Positions 48,501 through 59,166 of a stretch of 64,000 nucleotides of DNA are shown here, piece after piece. The position numbers and the translations under genes were made by a program. This DNA comes from Tanytarsus gracilentus. Lineage: Eukaryota > Arthropoda > Insecta > Diptera > Chironomidae. Below the pieces are notes generated by a model that had not been told where the DNA came from, searched no databases, and worked only from the letters and a program-made list of their open reading frames with translations. Location: NCBI GenBank assembly GCA_038502055.1, contig JAXRKN010000044.1:2266001-2330000 (forward strand), read 5' to 3'. Numbering within the stretch: position 1 is the stretch's first letter; each line of letters opens with the position of its first letter.

Positions 48501-51500
48501 CAGTTGACCATGAAGGATTGGATGATCCCTTATTCTGAAAATTAATGTTTATTCATACATACACGCATATAAAGATATTGCGACTGTGCGTGTCCAATCC
48601 CCGGCAATACAAAAGACACACTCTCTCAAACTGATGATTAACATGTTGCATTTGACTTTCTAAGCTCCATCCATTTCCTACCGTTCTTCGGTTCAGTGAA
48701 CTTTTTCTTCTCGCTGCTATTTTTGGCTGCCTTGCTTTTGATCCCTCCTTTGTGGATGACGTCATAATAATGAGCATCATTAAAATATTATCAACTATCA
48801 ATTTTATTAAAAGAGAGAGAAAGTGTGTGGCTTAAATGAGGAGGAAAAAATAAAATTTAGTGAAAAAAAATTTTATTTAAATTTAAATGCTTTAATATAA
48901 AAGTTTGAGGAGGCGGTTGAGATGCGATGACAACGGGGGAGCAATCAATGTCGCGAGCATGCAGTTGAAAAACACGCAAATTGGTCATCCATTGATAAAG
49001 ACATTAAAGCAGCCGGTTGTGATATTTGGGTGGGCGTGATCCGCAAGTTTTCATAATATTCCCATACAGAAAACGTTTTCCATTTTTGAGCAACCCACCG
49101 CTATATTTAATTTCATAGAAGAACATAACTCGCAAGCAGCACTTTGTTTTCTCTCGTCTGCTTAGTCACTAACACAACAACGATTGCTTCTAGTGTGATG
49201 TACAAATGCGCACAGCTGTGAGGTCAATGAACTCATTTTATGGCATACAATTTTATCATATGGCTTTTAAATACACGACGACACATGTTGTGCCGAAAGA
49301 AAATCGCACTTTTGTCTCTCTCACACTGTAAGCTGTGATTCTGGTAATTCTCGCAATGTCGCCTGGTAATCAATTGCAGTGACTCATTTGTGTGCGAATG
49401 TGTATAGAAAGTTTTCCGCCCTCCTTTCGTGATTCGGAGTGAAAGGAAAACTCCTTGCAAGGAGGGTGGAAAATTTTTCATTTTCTTTTTTTGCGATTTT
49501 CCTCAGCTCGGCGTGGTTTTCTTCATTTTCCTGCGTTGGAAGAGTAAAGAAGGAAAATTTGGTTAAAGAGGAAATTCGAGGAAGGAAAGTTTTCCCGTTG
49601 TTGAATAGCTTTCCGTTGATTTTTACTAGCGTGCCATGAGTCCTTGCATCTCTTTAGATTTTCCCTCCCCCTCCTCCTTTGCGTGTGCACTTGATACTGC
49701 AAACGGATAAAATATATGCAGAGGGTAGTTTATTTATAGATATCGCACTTGATACACATGCGCCGTGCGTACTTTGGCTCTAGACACGATTAAAAAACAT
49801 GTTCATGGGTAACAGCTAATGTCATTGTTCTCCCTCGACTGTGTTTTTACCATTAATAAATTTTACTAACGTGCTTTAATTATATTTTGATAGACGTCAA
49901 ATTTTTAATTTTGAGATATTAAATTTTTGAAACTCTATTTGGTTATGGTTAAAAATCTTTTGTGGTGATAAAAATTTCACCATATGAGATTTTCACATCC
50001 TTGCCAGTTCCTCAATGTTTAGAATTGAAACACAAACAAGATTTTGTTAAAAAAAATAAACAAATCGTTGGGAAGTGACTTCGAGGCATTGCGCACGATT
50101 GGTTTGATGTTATGAGTGGTGTGCTATTAATAATGCGATGAGAATATGAGCAACCACCTTACGGATTCCCTACGCAGGAGGGAAAATTCTTGTTATGTGC
50201 ATTCACTCGACTGTTTCCTTGTGCTCTGGTAGCCGAAATATATTTAGGTGGAAAACACATTTTCCAACCGAATTTTCATCGAATTTTCCTCCAAATGAGA
50301 TGTGGAGAAAAATAAAAGGGGAACTCTGAAGTGAGTCTATGCTATTCAGCTATAGTTTACATATATTTTTGCTCTCATCAAGAAAAATCCTCGGAAAAAT
50401 CTATGAGAGAAAAACATTTTCCATCTAGCTGAAAATGTATAATTTCAAATTGTTCTCGCAAAGCAGTTTAGATGTGCTGGCATTCGTGGACGCCTGTTAT
50501 AAATAACTAAAAACTCTCATTCCTCCTGCAGAATTCGAACTTCTGCCGATGTCGTTAAAGTCGCAAACGAGTGGTGCTGTGTCTACGTCTGCTGATGAAT
50601 ATATTTCTATTGCGTAGAGCGCCACACCGACGATGTTCGTGCAATCGCAAGTCGAGTCTCACAATTTAAAATGTGCGCTTCGATCGCTGCCCGCCTTTGC
50701 TACGGTGAAGAGAAGAGGAAGCGAAAAAAGTCTGTTAATTTATTCATAAGTTCATGTTCGCCTAGTACTGTCATTGATTTCGTTGAGGCATTGAAAAAAA
50801 CACCGGTAAGGGCCTTGGTTAGTTTCAATGGCTGTTTTGTCTCGCCACAGCAATGGCTGATTTATAATTTTTCATTTTGTTTTATTGCAAAATTTGACAA
50901 ATTTATTCTGCATTCTTAGTAGTCATCGTGGCTCTTATACGTGTTTCGTTCGAGCACTCACTTTAGATTCAAAAATATCATTGGCGATGCTTGAGCAATT
51001 GTGAGGAAGATGAAGATTTTTTTTTGTTCATTTATAAAATCTATTTTTAGCCATTCTTAAGTGACTTAACAACGATTGAGAAATGGTAAATAAAATTAAT
51101 TGGCATTTTTTAATTTTACTAATTCGAACATTAATTTTAATTCTAAAATTATATTTTACAATATTGACTTGAACATTTTTAATTTATATTCTCATAAACT
51201 CAACACAACTCACATTGTTAAAAATATTAATTGAATTTTCTCACGAAAAAAATATATCAAAAAAAAATTAAAATGAAAAAGTCTCTCGAAGCCTGTTAAT
51301 CGAAAAGGAATGATGAAAAATACAGCAAATTTACAACTCTAGCTTATGCGCTAACAGAGAGAGAAAAAAGGAGAAGATATGTGACCTCTCTTTTCCCCCT
51401 TGTCCTTATCTCACTCACTCGCTAGAAGTTCTGACGGGCGAGAAGAGAACGAAAGAAAAAATATTTTCTGCCCTTTTCCACAAAGCAGAGAACAAAAAAG

Positions 51501-52845
51501 TTTAATACGCGAAAGTGTCAGAGAAAGACGACACCAAAATGCATACAAAAACTGCCGGTTGCCTCTATTTTCTCCTCTTCACTCTCACGTAGTTTAGCAA
51601 CCTCTAGTTGTGCTCTGCATCAACAATATTTCTATTTCATCTTCGCATCATCTCAAATGAGATTAATGCTGCGAAAGATGAAGTTTGATCCAGCATCCGA
51701 GAGAAATCCGAAACGGTGAACAGGGTAACATCTTTTAGTGATGCGATGCTGCATTTTAAACTCTTTCTTGTGTTAATTTTTCTTTGTTTCTCTTTTTTCC
51801 AAGTGAAGCGTAGATGAAAATTCTTCTTCTTCTTTCTTTCAACCTTCTCTGCCTCTCGCTCGCACCAATTTTTTTGTGTTTTCTTTCTTCTTTCAAGCAT
51901 GTTCGCTTGTGAGTTCTTTTTAAATTGCTATGGAACTCTCCAAGCATCTGCATTGACGAAAGGGAGAGAGAGATGCCATACATGAAATAAATTTTATAAG
52001 GAGGAGAAGCAGAAAAAATTAAACAAGAAAAAACTTTTTTGTTTGACTTTTTAAAAATAAAATTTGTGATAAAATTATTCAACATCTTTTAATTGAGTAA
52101 AAAATCATAAATTTTTTTATTAAACCCTCAAAAAGTTCGAATCAAAAATTTAAAATGCGAATCTCGAAAAATACCATAAAACATTCATGCAAACCTATTA
52201 ATTGCAAATTGATGAGTAAGCTGTCAATATTCTTCTCATTTTACCTCAAACAAAATATTCAACGATGATGATAATCAATAACGAAAGAGACAGAACTCAC
52301 TGCACACGATGACGATGATAAAGCAGATAGAGAATGTGTGTGAGAAAAAGGCAGCGATAGAATTTTAATGCTTCAGCTATATTTCGGATAACTTTTGATT
52401 TTTTAGAATAAAGCAATTAATATGTTAGCAACTTAAACAATTAAAGCTTTTAAATGTTTAAAATATTTCTTTCAGATTTAATTTTAGGACGAAACTAGTT
52501 CAAATTATTTACATTGACATTTTAAATCAACTAAATAAAAAATTTCACATTTCGACACTCAAGTAAATCCATTAAGGTCATTAAATAACTTATGTTTCAA
52601 AATATAACAAGAATTTTTAGTATCCAAAACATAAAACCTTCAAAAATGCTTAATAAACTTCCCAATTTAAGTTACGCACTTAACTAAATTAACGCTTTGT
52701 TTCATCACAATTGACAAAGTTGAAGAAAGATCCGATTTATTTTTATTAAACGAAATTATGCTAGAATAAAATGTTTCAGTATCTCAGCAAGATTTAAAGT
52801 GAAAAGTTGGAAACATTCTGAATTATATATTTCTAAAACTTTGTA

Positions 52846-53744
52846 ATGGTTTCGCAAAAACTTTTGTGGTATTCGACAGTTTTCTTCGCTGAGTTTTTAG
52901 GATCAGCATTTTTTGTTTTTGTTGGATGTTTGGGAGATGTCGATAAATCACCATATTTTGATTCATCGCTTTTAAAATCGAGTATTTCATGGGGCATGGC
53001 AGTGATGATTGGAGTGAGTTCATTTGGTGCAATTTCTGGAGGTTTTATGACACCTTTGATCACTCTTGCTGCTTTTATTCACAAAGTGCTTGATTCAACG
53101 GTGAGAGGAAAGTCTTTAAATCTTTATTTAATTTCTAATATTTTGTAAAAAATCAGACAGCATTGATTTATTTTGCCGCTCAACTCATCGGATCATTTTT
53201 CGGCTATGCTGTCCTTCGCTCAATAATTCCAAATGATTTTTTGTCTAACCCTAACGAGTTTTGCGTTATTCAACCGAAATTATCGCTTCAATCTTCCTTC
53301 ATAATGGAATTCATTGTCAGCTTTATCTTTATAATATTTTTGAGCTCTGTTTTGGATCCTCGAAATAAAAATTTGAAAGGTAATAAAATATGAGAAAGTC
53401 ATTATTCAATTAACAGATTTTTATATTTTTAGATAGCCTAGCAATAAAATTCGGATTTATTATTTTTGTCATGCATTTGACGGCTGTAAGTTTTTATTAT
53501 ATTTTAAACAAATTTAAAAATATTTTTTCAGGGACCTTTGAGTGGTGCTGGAGTTAACCCAGCTCGATCTTTCGCACCAGCTTTTTACAATCAAGTTTGG
53601 AAGAATCAATGGCTTTATTGGTTGGCGCCATTCTCAGCTGCTACCGCAAGTTCATTGTTCTACAAATTTTTCTTCGCAAAAGATTACAAAAAAATACCCG
53701 AAGATGATTTAAATCTCGAAGGTGGCAACACAACAAAACGATAA
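52846..53744 (+). CDS. Aquaporin-like channel A, TPL in place of first NPA
   Basis: Six-span major intrinsic protein; insect relatives (entomoglyceroporins) pass water, glycerol or urea. Exons: 52846-53100, 53157-53379, 53433-53485 and 53532-53744; 247 residues. The N-terminal half has the family-typical FVGCLGDVDKSP. Loop B reads SGGFMTPLITLAAF, so the first NPA box is TPL and the His before it is Phe. Loop E keeps NPARSFAPA. Filter positions inferred by alignment to AQP1: Trp (span 2, WGMAVM), His (span 5, FVMHLT), Ala, Arg. It is the only member of the cluster that keeps the span-5 His. The stop codon overlaps AATAAA. First of five tandem genes. Confidence 0.92.
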
Positions 53745-54035
53745 TAAAATTTCTCTTTCATTACAAAAATTTTAGAACGTTGAAATAATTTCGAATCTTA
53801 ATTTTTATTCAACTAAAATAGTTGCATTAAAATTTACCTAATTAACGAATAATTCACACTTAATAAAAAGCGTTTTATTTCGCTCACATGTTTGAATAAA
53901 TTAGCGTTTTATCATACGTGATGCTGATAAGAGTGTTAATTTTTTTTATTCGTCGTCAAGAGTGATGAGTAAAACTAGCGACAGTATTTTTGCGTGATTT
54001 GAAGAGAGTGAAAGTAAAAAAAGAAATATTCAAAA

Positions 54036-54984
54036 ATGTCGGAATCGATTTCGGAAAGAAAACTATGGTTCATAACAGTTTTTTTAGCTGAATTTATTGG
54101 ATCATCAGTGATTTTATTTATCGGATGCATGGGTGGAGTTGATAAGTCTCCATTTTTTCAAGCATCAGGACTTACCGTCAGCATGGCATTTGGAATTTCT
54201 GTCATGATTGCCATTAATGCATTCGGAGTTGTTTCGGGAGGACACTTTTCACCACTTGTCACAATCGCTGCATTCTTTCATAATTTAATCGATTTACCGG
54301 TTAGAAATTAGCAATTTTTAAAAAAGAATTAATAATATTTGAATTATTAATTAGACAGGTTTAATCTACGTTTTTGCTCAAATGATTGGTTCATATTTCG
54401 GATACGGTCTTTTACGTCTTCTCATACCAAATGACTTTCTTTCATCCCCTGAAGACTTTTGTTTGCTTAAACCGAATTTATCTATGCAATCTTCATTTGT
54501 GGTAGAATTTTTTATCTGCTTCATATTTATCACATTTTTCTGCGCTGTGGCTGATCGGAGAAATGCAAAATTGCAAGGTAATTTTTTATCAACTAATATG
54601 TCAGGGGCAGGAAACTCTGAATATTTTTAATTTATATTTTTCAATTTGCAATAATTTCATTCACAGACAGCACACCTATAAAGTTTGGCTTCTTTGTTTT
54701 TATCAGCGTTTTTCTAATCGTAAGAATTTAAATTTAAAAACTTAAAAATATCTAAGTTCAATTTTCTTCAGGGACCTTTAACTGGAGCTGGTCTTAACCC
54801 AGCTCGATCATTTGCACCTGCTTTATACAATTACAATTGGACAAATCACTGGCTTTATTGGTTGGCGCCAATTAGTGGAGCAGTTGCAAGTTCATTGCTG
54901 TACAAATTTGTGTTTATTAAAGATTTCTCAAAAAAGTCAATGGAGAATTTAACAGTTGAAGAAATTAACATAATGAAACCATAA
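54036..54984 (+). CDS. Aquaporin-like channel B, SPL in place of first NPA
   Basis: Exons: 54036-54299, 54355-54577, 54667-54719 and 54772-54984; 250 residues; the first donor is the weaker gttaga. Same fold and exon plan as channel A. Loop B reads SGGHFSPLVTIAAF: the His is kept but NPA is SPL. Loop E has NPARSFAPA. Inferred filter: Phe (AFGISVM), Val in span 5 (SVFLI), Ala, Arg. Loss of the span-5 His widens and de-polarises the filter in known glycerol-passing relatives. The C-terminus ends INIMKP, close to channel C (VNIMK), which marks B and C as near relatives. Confidence 0.92.
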
Positions 54985-55292
54985 AATTTAAGATTTTAAG
55001 AATTTATAAAAAGAAATAAAGAATTTGCTTCCATTACAAAATCACCATGAATATTTAAATGATATAAAACATTTATTATAAAAAGTTGTTCGAGTGATAA
55101 GATAAAGTTTTAATAACCATGAGATACAAAAGTGAGATAAGAAAAAATTGAGTCAGTATAAAAATGTGATTTCAAGTGAGAGTAATCTTTTAACGAGAAT
55201 CGTGAGATTAATTTTTTATATATTTTTACACTCTCAAATAGTTAAAAAAAATCAATTCAAGATAAGTCAATTACTTGTCTGAAGTTCGAGTA
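54985..55292 (+). promoter_or_regulatory. Spacer upstream of aquaporin C
   Basis: A 308-bp AT-rich spacer. TATAAAA at 55157-55163 lies 130 bases before the channel C ATG, with tcaagtgag about 15-20 bases downstream as a possible start site. Confidence 0.4.
55157..55163 (+). promoter_or_regulatory. TATA box for aquaporin C
   Basis: TATAAAA in gtcagtataaaaatg, suitably spaced before the channel C start codon at 55293. Confidence 0.45.
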
Positions 55293-56185
55293 ATGGTTTC
55301 GGAAAAAGTTTTGTGGTACTTTACGGTGTTTTTAGGTGAATTCTTTGCGTCTGCGTTTTTAATGTTCGTAGGATGTTTGGGAAGTGTCGATAACTCTCCA
55401 TTTTTTACACCAAACGGAGTCAGCATTTGCCTTGTTTGGGGCGTTGCAGTTATGATCGGAATAAACTCATTCGGAGCTGTTTCAGGTGGATTTATGACGC
55501 CAATAATAACACTTGCTGCTTTCATTCATAAAATTGTCGATTTACCGGTGAGAACTAAAATTTCAAGAGGCGGACACTAAATTTTAAAAATATTTTTAGA
55601 CAGCTTTAATTTATTTCGCGGCTGAAATAATTGGATCGTATTTTGGATACGCAACTTTACGGACAATCATTCCAAATGACTATCTTTTGAAACCAAATGA
55701 ATTTTGTGTCGTTCAACCTAATTTATCGCTGCAATCTTCCTTCGTCATGGAATTTATTATTTGCTTTATTTTTATAACTTATTTGTGTGCCGTGTTTGAT
55801 CCGAGGAATGCCACAATCCAAGGTAGAATCAATTTTTGTTTAAATAATTTAAAAAGTATTGTAATTTAAGATAGCGCTTCACTAAAATTTGGTTTTGTGG
55901 TTTTTGCTCTTCTTCTAACTGCCGTAAGCAAAATTAATGCAAAAAATTAACAAATTTGATAATAAAATTAATTTTTCACAGGGACCACTCAGCGGAGGTG
56001 GACTTAATCCCGCTCGAGTGTTAGCACCAGCTTTGTATAATCAAAATTGGAAACATCATTGGCTTTACTGGCTCACATCGACCAGTGGATCACTCACAAG
56101 TTCATTTCTCTATAAACACGTGTTCTCAAAAGATTATTTAAAAAAGCCTCACGATGATCTCGAGGAGGTCAACATAATGAAATAA
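55293..56185 (+). CDS. Aquaporin-like channel C, TPI in place of first NPA
   Basis: Exons: 55293-55547, 55600-55822, 55871-55923 and 55982-56185; 244 residues. The ATG at 55293 was preferred to an in-frame TTG upstream because it aligns with the MVSQ start of channel A. Loop B reads SGGFMTPIITLAAF (TPI). Loop E is NPARVLAPA, the only member where the residues after Arg differ from Ser-Phe. Inferred filter: Trp (VWGVAVM), Leu in span 5 (ALLLTA), Gly, Arg. FVGCLGSVDNSPFF follows span 1. AATAAA overlaps the stop. Confidence 0.92.
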
Positions 56186-56237
56186 AAATAAAACAGTTTG
56201 TAAACAATAATCGGGTTTTGGTTATGACTGTGTGTGG

Positions 56238-56244
56238 TATAAAA
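56238..56244 (+). promoter_or_regulatory. TATA box for aquaporin D
   Basis: TATAAAA in gtggtataaaacgtg, 244 bases before the channel D ATG. It suggests a start near 56270 and a 5' UTR of about 220 bases. The rest of the 302-bp spacer 56186-56487 shows nothing else. Confidence 0.4.
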
Positions 56245-56487
56245 CGTGTGAAAATGATTAGATAAAGCAAATTATTTAATAGCCCATAAATTACGTTGAC
56301 AAACGTCATCAATTTGATTAAGAATATCTCCAGCGGATTTCCAATAGAAGCTATCGCAAGCTTGTCAATAAATTTCACTAATTGGCTTCTATTCGATTAC
56401 TTGAGACAATTGAAAAAAAAATATATTTGACATGAAAGCAAACAGTCGTAATTTTAAAGTCATTGCTGTAGGTCACAAGGATAAAAA

Positions 56488-57560
56488 ATGAATTCGGAAA
56501 AAATTTATTGGTGGATGACACTTTTCTTCTCTGAATTATTTGCATCTGTTTTTCTCCTCTTTTTGGGATGTCTTGCTTGCGTCGACAATTCACCGTATTA
56601 CACTCCAACTCACATTTCCATAAGTTTGGCTTTTGGACTTGCGGTCATGATTGGAATTAATTCATTTAGTGTTTCTTCGGGAGGTTTTATGACTCCCATT
56701 ATGGTTTTGTACTGCTACATTTATAAAAAGTTGGACATTCCGGTGAGTTAAAGTTTTCTTAAAAATTTAAATTTCAAATTTTAGCAGGGTTGAAAAAAAT
56801 TAAATGATTGAAACAAAGTGATGAAAAAGTCCGGTGATCACCGTCAGGATTTCTAACAAAAACCCTTAATATTTTTGAGAATTGAATTATAATTTTTAAA
56901 TTTAAAAAAATTTTATTTCAATTCTCTAGACGTGCCTCGTTTACATTCTCGGGCAAATGGTTGGCTCTTTCTTGGGTTATGCTTTAGTTCGAGCAATTAT
57001 TCCTGACGAATATCTCTTAAATCCTGAGACTTTCTGTGTTTCACATCCAAATCCAACCGCTGGCAGAGCTTTCACCATTGAATTTATGATTTGCTTCATT
57101 TTCATAACTTTTGTCGCTGCTGTTTTACATCCAAAAAATAGTCACATGCATGGTGAGAATTTATTTCTCATCGAAAATGGTTTGATTTAATTTCAATTTT
57201 ACTTTCAGACAGTGCATCGATTAAATTTGGACTCTTGGTCGTCTGTTTAGTTTTAGTTGCTGTGAGGATGTTAAATTTTCAAATTAATTCAGTTAAAATA
57301 AAATTTAAATATTTTAGGGTCCTTACACAGTGAGTCTCAATCCTGCTCGATCATTTGCTCCAGCACTGTACAATTGGCATTGGGATGATCACTGGCTTTA
57401 CTGGGTCGCACCTCTTAGTGGATCGTTGGTTGCATCGGTGCTGTACAAATATGTCTTTGGAAGAGACTTCAGCAGTCTTAAAGAGAAGGAACAAGAAGAT
57501 TCAGTTGTCTCTGTTACGAGTACTCATGAAGTTGATGAAAACATTTTTAGACAAAAATAA
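56488..57560 (+). CDS. Aquaporin-like channel D, TPI first box and shortened loop E
   Basis: Exons: 56488-56742, 56930-57152, 57209-57261 and 57318-57560; 257 residues. Loop B reads SGGFMTPIMVLYCY, the most diverged of the set. In loop E the stretch before NPARSFAPA is GPYTVSL, one residue shorter than GPLSGAGV in channel A, and it lacks the Gly pair. Inferred filter: Phe (AFGLAVM), a hydrophobic residue in span 5 (VCLVLVA), Val, Arg. Its first intron (187 bp) is the longest of the array. The C-terminal tail is longer and acidic (EKEQEDSVVSVTST). Whether it still forms an open pore is doubtful from sequence. Confidence 0.92.
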
Positions 57561-57780
57561 AATGATAAAACAAGTGGGTGCCCGGTACGCAGTGTTCTCA
57601 GTTGCACTGTTCACTTGCAAAAGGCATTCGCCTTTTCCGTGAGAGCTCCGCTTTTTATTTTTTTTTCTTGTAGGTCATATTTTGCGCGCAGACCACAAAT
57701 ATACGTTGTTACTTATTAAAAAATAAAAAAATTCAATCTAAAGTATAAAGAGAGCGGAGCTCTTATAAAAATTTGGGTTA

Positions 57781-58045
57781 ACCATGATGGACATTCCTCA
57801 TCAAAAATCATCAACGCCATTCGATTCCCGGTCCAATCGCGAGTTCAACGATATACATGAAGCCATAGTTCTGAAAAATGGACATTAGTGGCACTCCTGG
57901 CCGGCCATGATGGACATTCCTCAAAAATCATCAATGCCAATCGAATCTTGAACCAATGACGAGTTCAACGACATACATGAAGCCATAGTTCTGAAAAATG
58001 GACATTAGTGGCACTCCTGGCCGGCCATGATGGACATTCCTCACA
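57781..58045. repeat. Two copies of the 4.2-5.0 kb tandem repeat unit, inverted
   Basis: ccatgatggacattcctca starts at about 57782, 57905 and 58025, giving periods of 123 and 120 bp. The unit (aaaatcatcaa, gagttcaacgay, gaagccatagttctgaaaaa) is the reverse complement of the 129-bp unit at 4467-4985. Confidence 0.85.
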
Positions 58046-58102
58046 AAACGTCTACTGGATGTTACTTCCAGCACATGCCATTATTGACAAATTATACTCT
58101 CT

Positions 58103-58253
58103 AAAAAATTTTTAGTGCTAAAAAATTTTAGTGCTAAAAAAATTTTGTGCTAAAAAAAATTTTAGTGCTAAAAAAATTTAGTGCTAAAAAAATTTAGTGC
58201 TAAAAAAAATTTTAGTGCTAAAAAAATTTAGTGCTAAAAAAAATTTTAGTGCC
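58103..58253. repeat. AT-rich minisatellite, unit about 16-19 bp
   Basis: About eight copies of agtgctaaaaaaattt with variable A and T run lengths. Confidence 0.9.
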
Positions 58254-58258
58254 TCAAC

Positions 58259-58348
58259 CTGGATCTCACTTCCAGCACTGGATCTTGGTTCCGCTGGATC
58301 TCACTTCCAGCACTGGATCTTGGTTTCGCTGGATCTCACTTCCAGCCG
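58259..58348. repeat. 35-bp tandem repeat, about 2.5 copies
   Basis: ggatctcacttccagc recurs at 58261, 58296 and 58331 (period 35 bp). Each unit contains ctgga and tccag, which can pair. A related ctggatgttacttccagc lies near 58055. Confidence 0.9.
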
Positions 58349-59166
58349 CTGTCATTGCCAACCAATTTTTCTCATTGCAAGTCTTTCTCTAACTCTCACC
58401 ACGTGAAAAACACGTGTTTTCGGCATTTTTTTGATGTTTTTTGGACATTGGCAGTGCTTAATGACTGACTTGTCAAAAAAAAAGTATTCTTGCAAAACTA
58501 GAGCACAAAAGGAATCTTTAGCAACAAACCCGATCCAAATCCGTGCGCCCGTTCTCGAGTTATGCGCGCTACTAAATTCCCGGATGCGGAGATGTAACCA
58601 TGTTAAGATGCTCACACCACTTAAATGACTCTACAGCCCGAACGGAGCCACCGATTGAGATGCGGTTTTCGGCAGTAGCTCGGGCTGTGGAAGGCCCAAC
58701 TTTTGTACCCAGCAGTTTTTCGATTAAGGCTCGTGGAAGGACAGAATGGACAAAAGAGAGAATTCTTAGAAAACTGAAAACAAAAGAGAGCGGAGCTCTA
58801 AAATTTTAAATTTCAAATTTATTTCTCTAATTTTATTTCCATTAAAAGTCCAATCCATAAATTAAAATTTTGCCTCTCAATAAAATTGTCAAAAATTAAA
58901 AAACTAACATTTATATTACGAGCACTTCACATTTTAATCAGTTCTCGATGTGTCGAGTTTTAAAGAAAAAGCTTCTCGGCTGTGAGAAATCAGAGATTTA
59001 AAAATAGTCAAAAACATTTAGGTGTGTGACTTGATTGGCGAATGATAAGGAAGTTATTGATTTTTAATGTCTGTAAAAAAAAGAAGAGAATGACTCCAGT
59101 AGGTTTTCGGTTGTGATGGAAGTTGGACTAAAAATTTAAAACTTTGACCGTCAAGAAACGAGTTGC

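Larger units (their letters stand above)
40551..52845. other. 12-kb stretch without a convincing gene
   Basis: Compositionally mixed DNA between the transporter and aquaporin arrays. I find no conserved domain and no chain of phase-compatible exons. It contains the right copy of the 69-bp block, two box-B-like motifs (42327 and 43142), an interrupted hairpin (44207-44270), a strong TATA box with no gene (45562), and many ggaaaa/ttttcc palindromes between 47.1 and 50.5 kb. It could be regulatory DNA, a long intron of a gene extending outside the window, or non-coding RNA. Confidence 0.5.
57751..58799. mobile_element. Repeat block bounded by 13-bp direct repeats
   Basis: agagcggagctct occurs at 57751-57763 and again at 58787-58799; a related inverted copy (agagctccgct) lies at 57643-57653. 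Between them sit the 120-bp repeat, an AT minisatellite and a 35-bp repeat. It looks like a composite of degenerate non-autonomous elements; no transposase is visible. Confidence 0.4.
57561..59166. other. Intergenic repeat patch between aquaporins D and E
   Basis: A 1.6-kb spacer filled by several repeat types (listed separately) between 57.57 and 58.80 kb, followed by about 370 bp of AT-rich DNA before channel E. Short frames here (for example 58352-58615 minus) translate repeats. Confidence 0.6.

Noticed and set aside
58352..58615. 87-codon minus-strand frame beside aquaporin E
   Set aside because: Mostly repeat-derived sequence within the composite repeat block.
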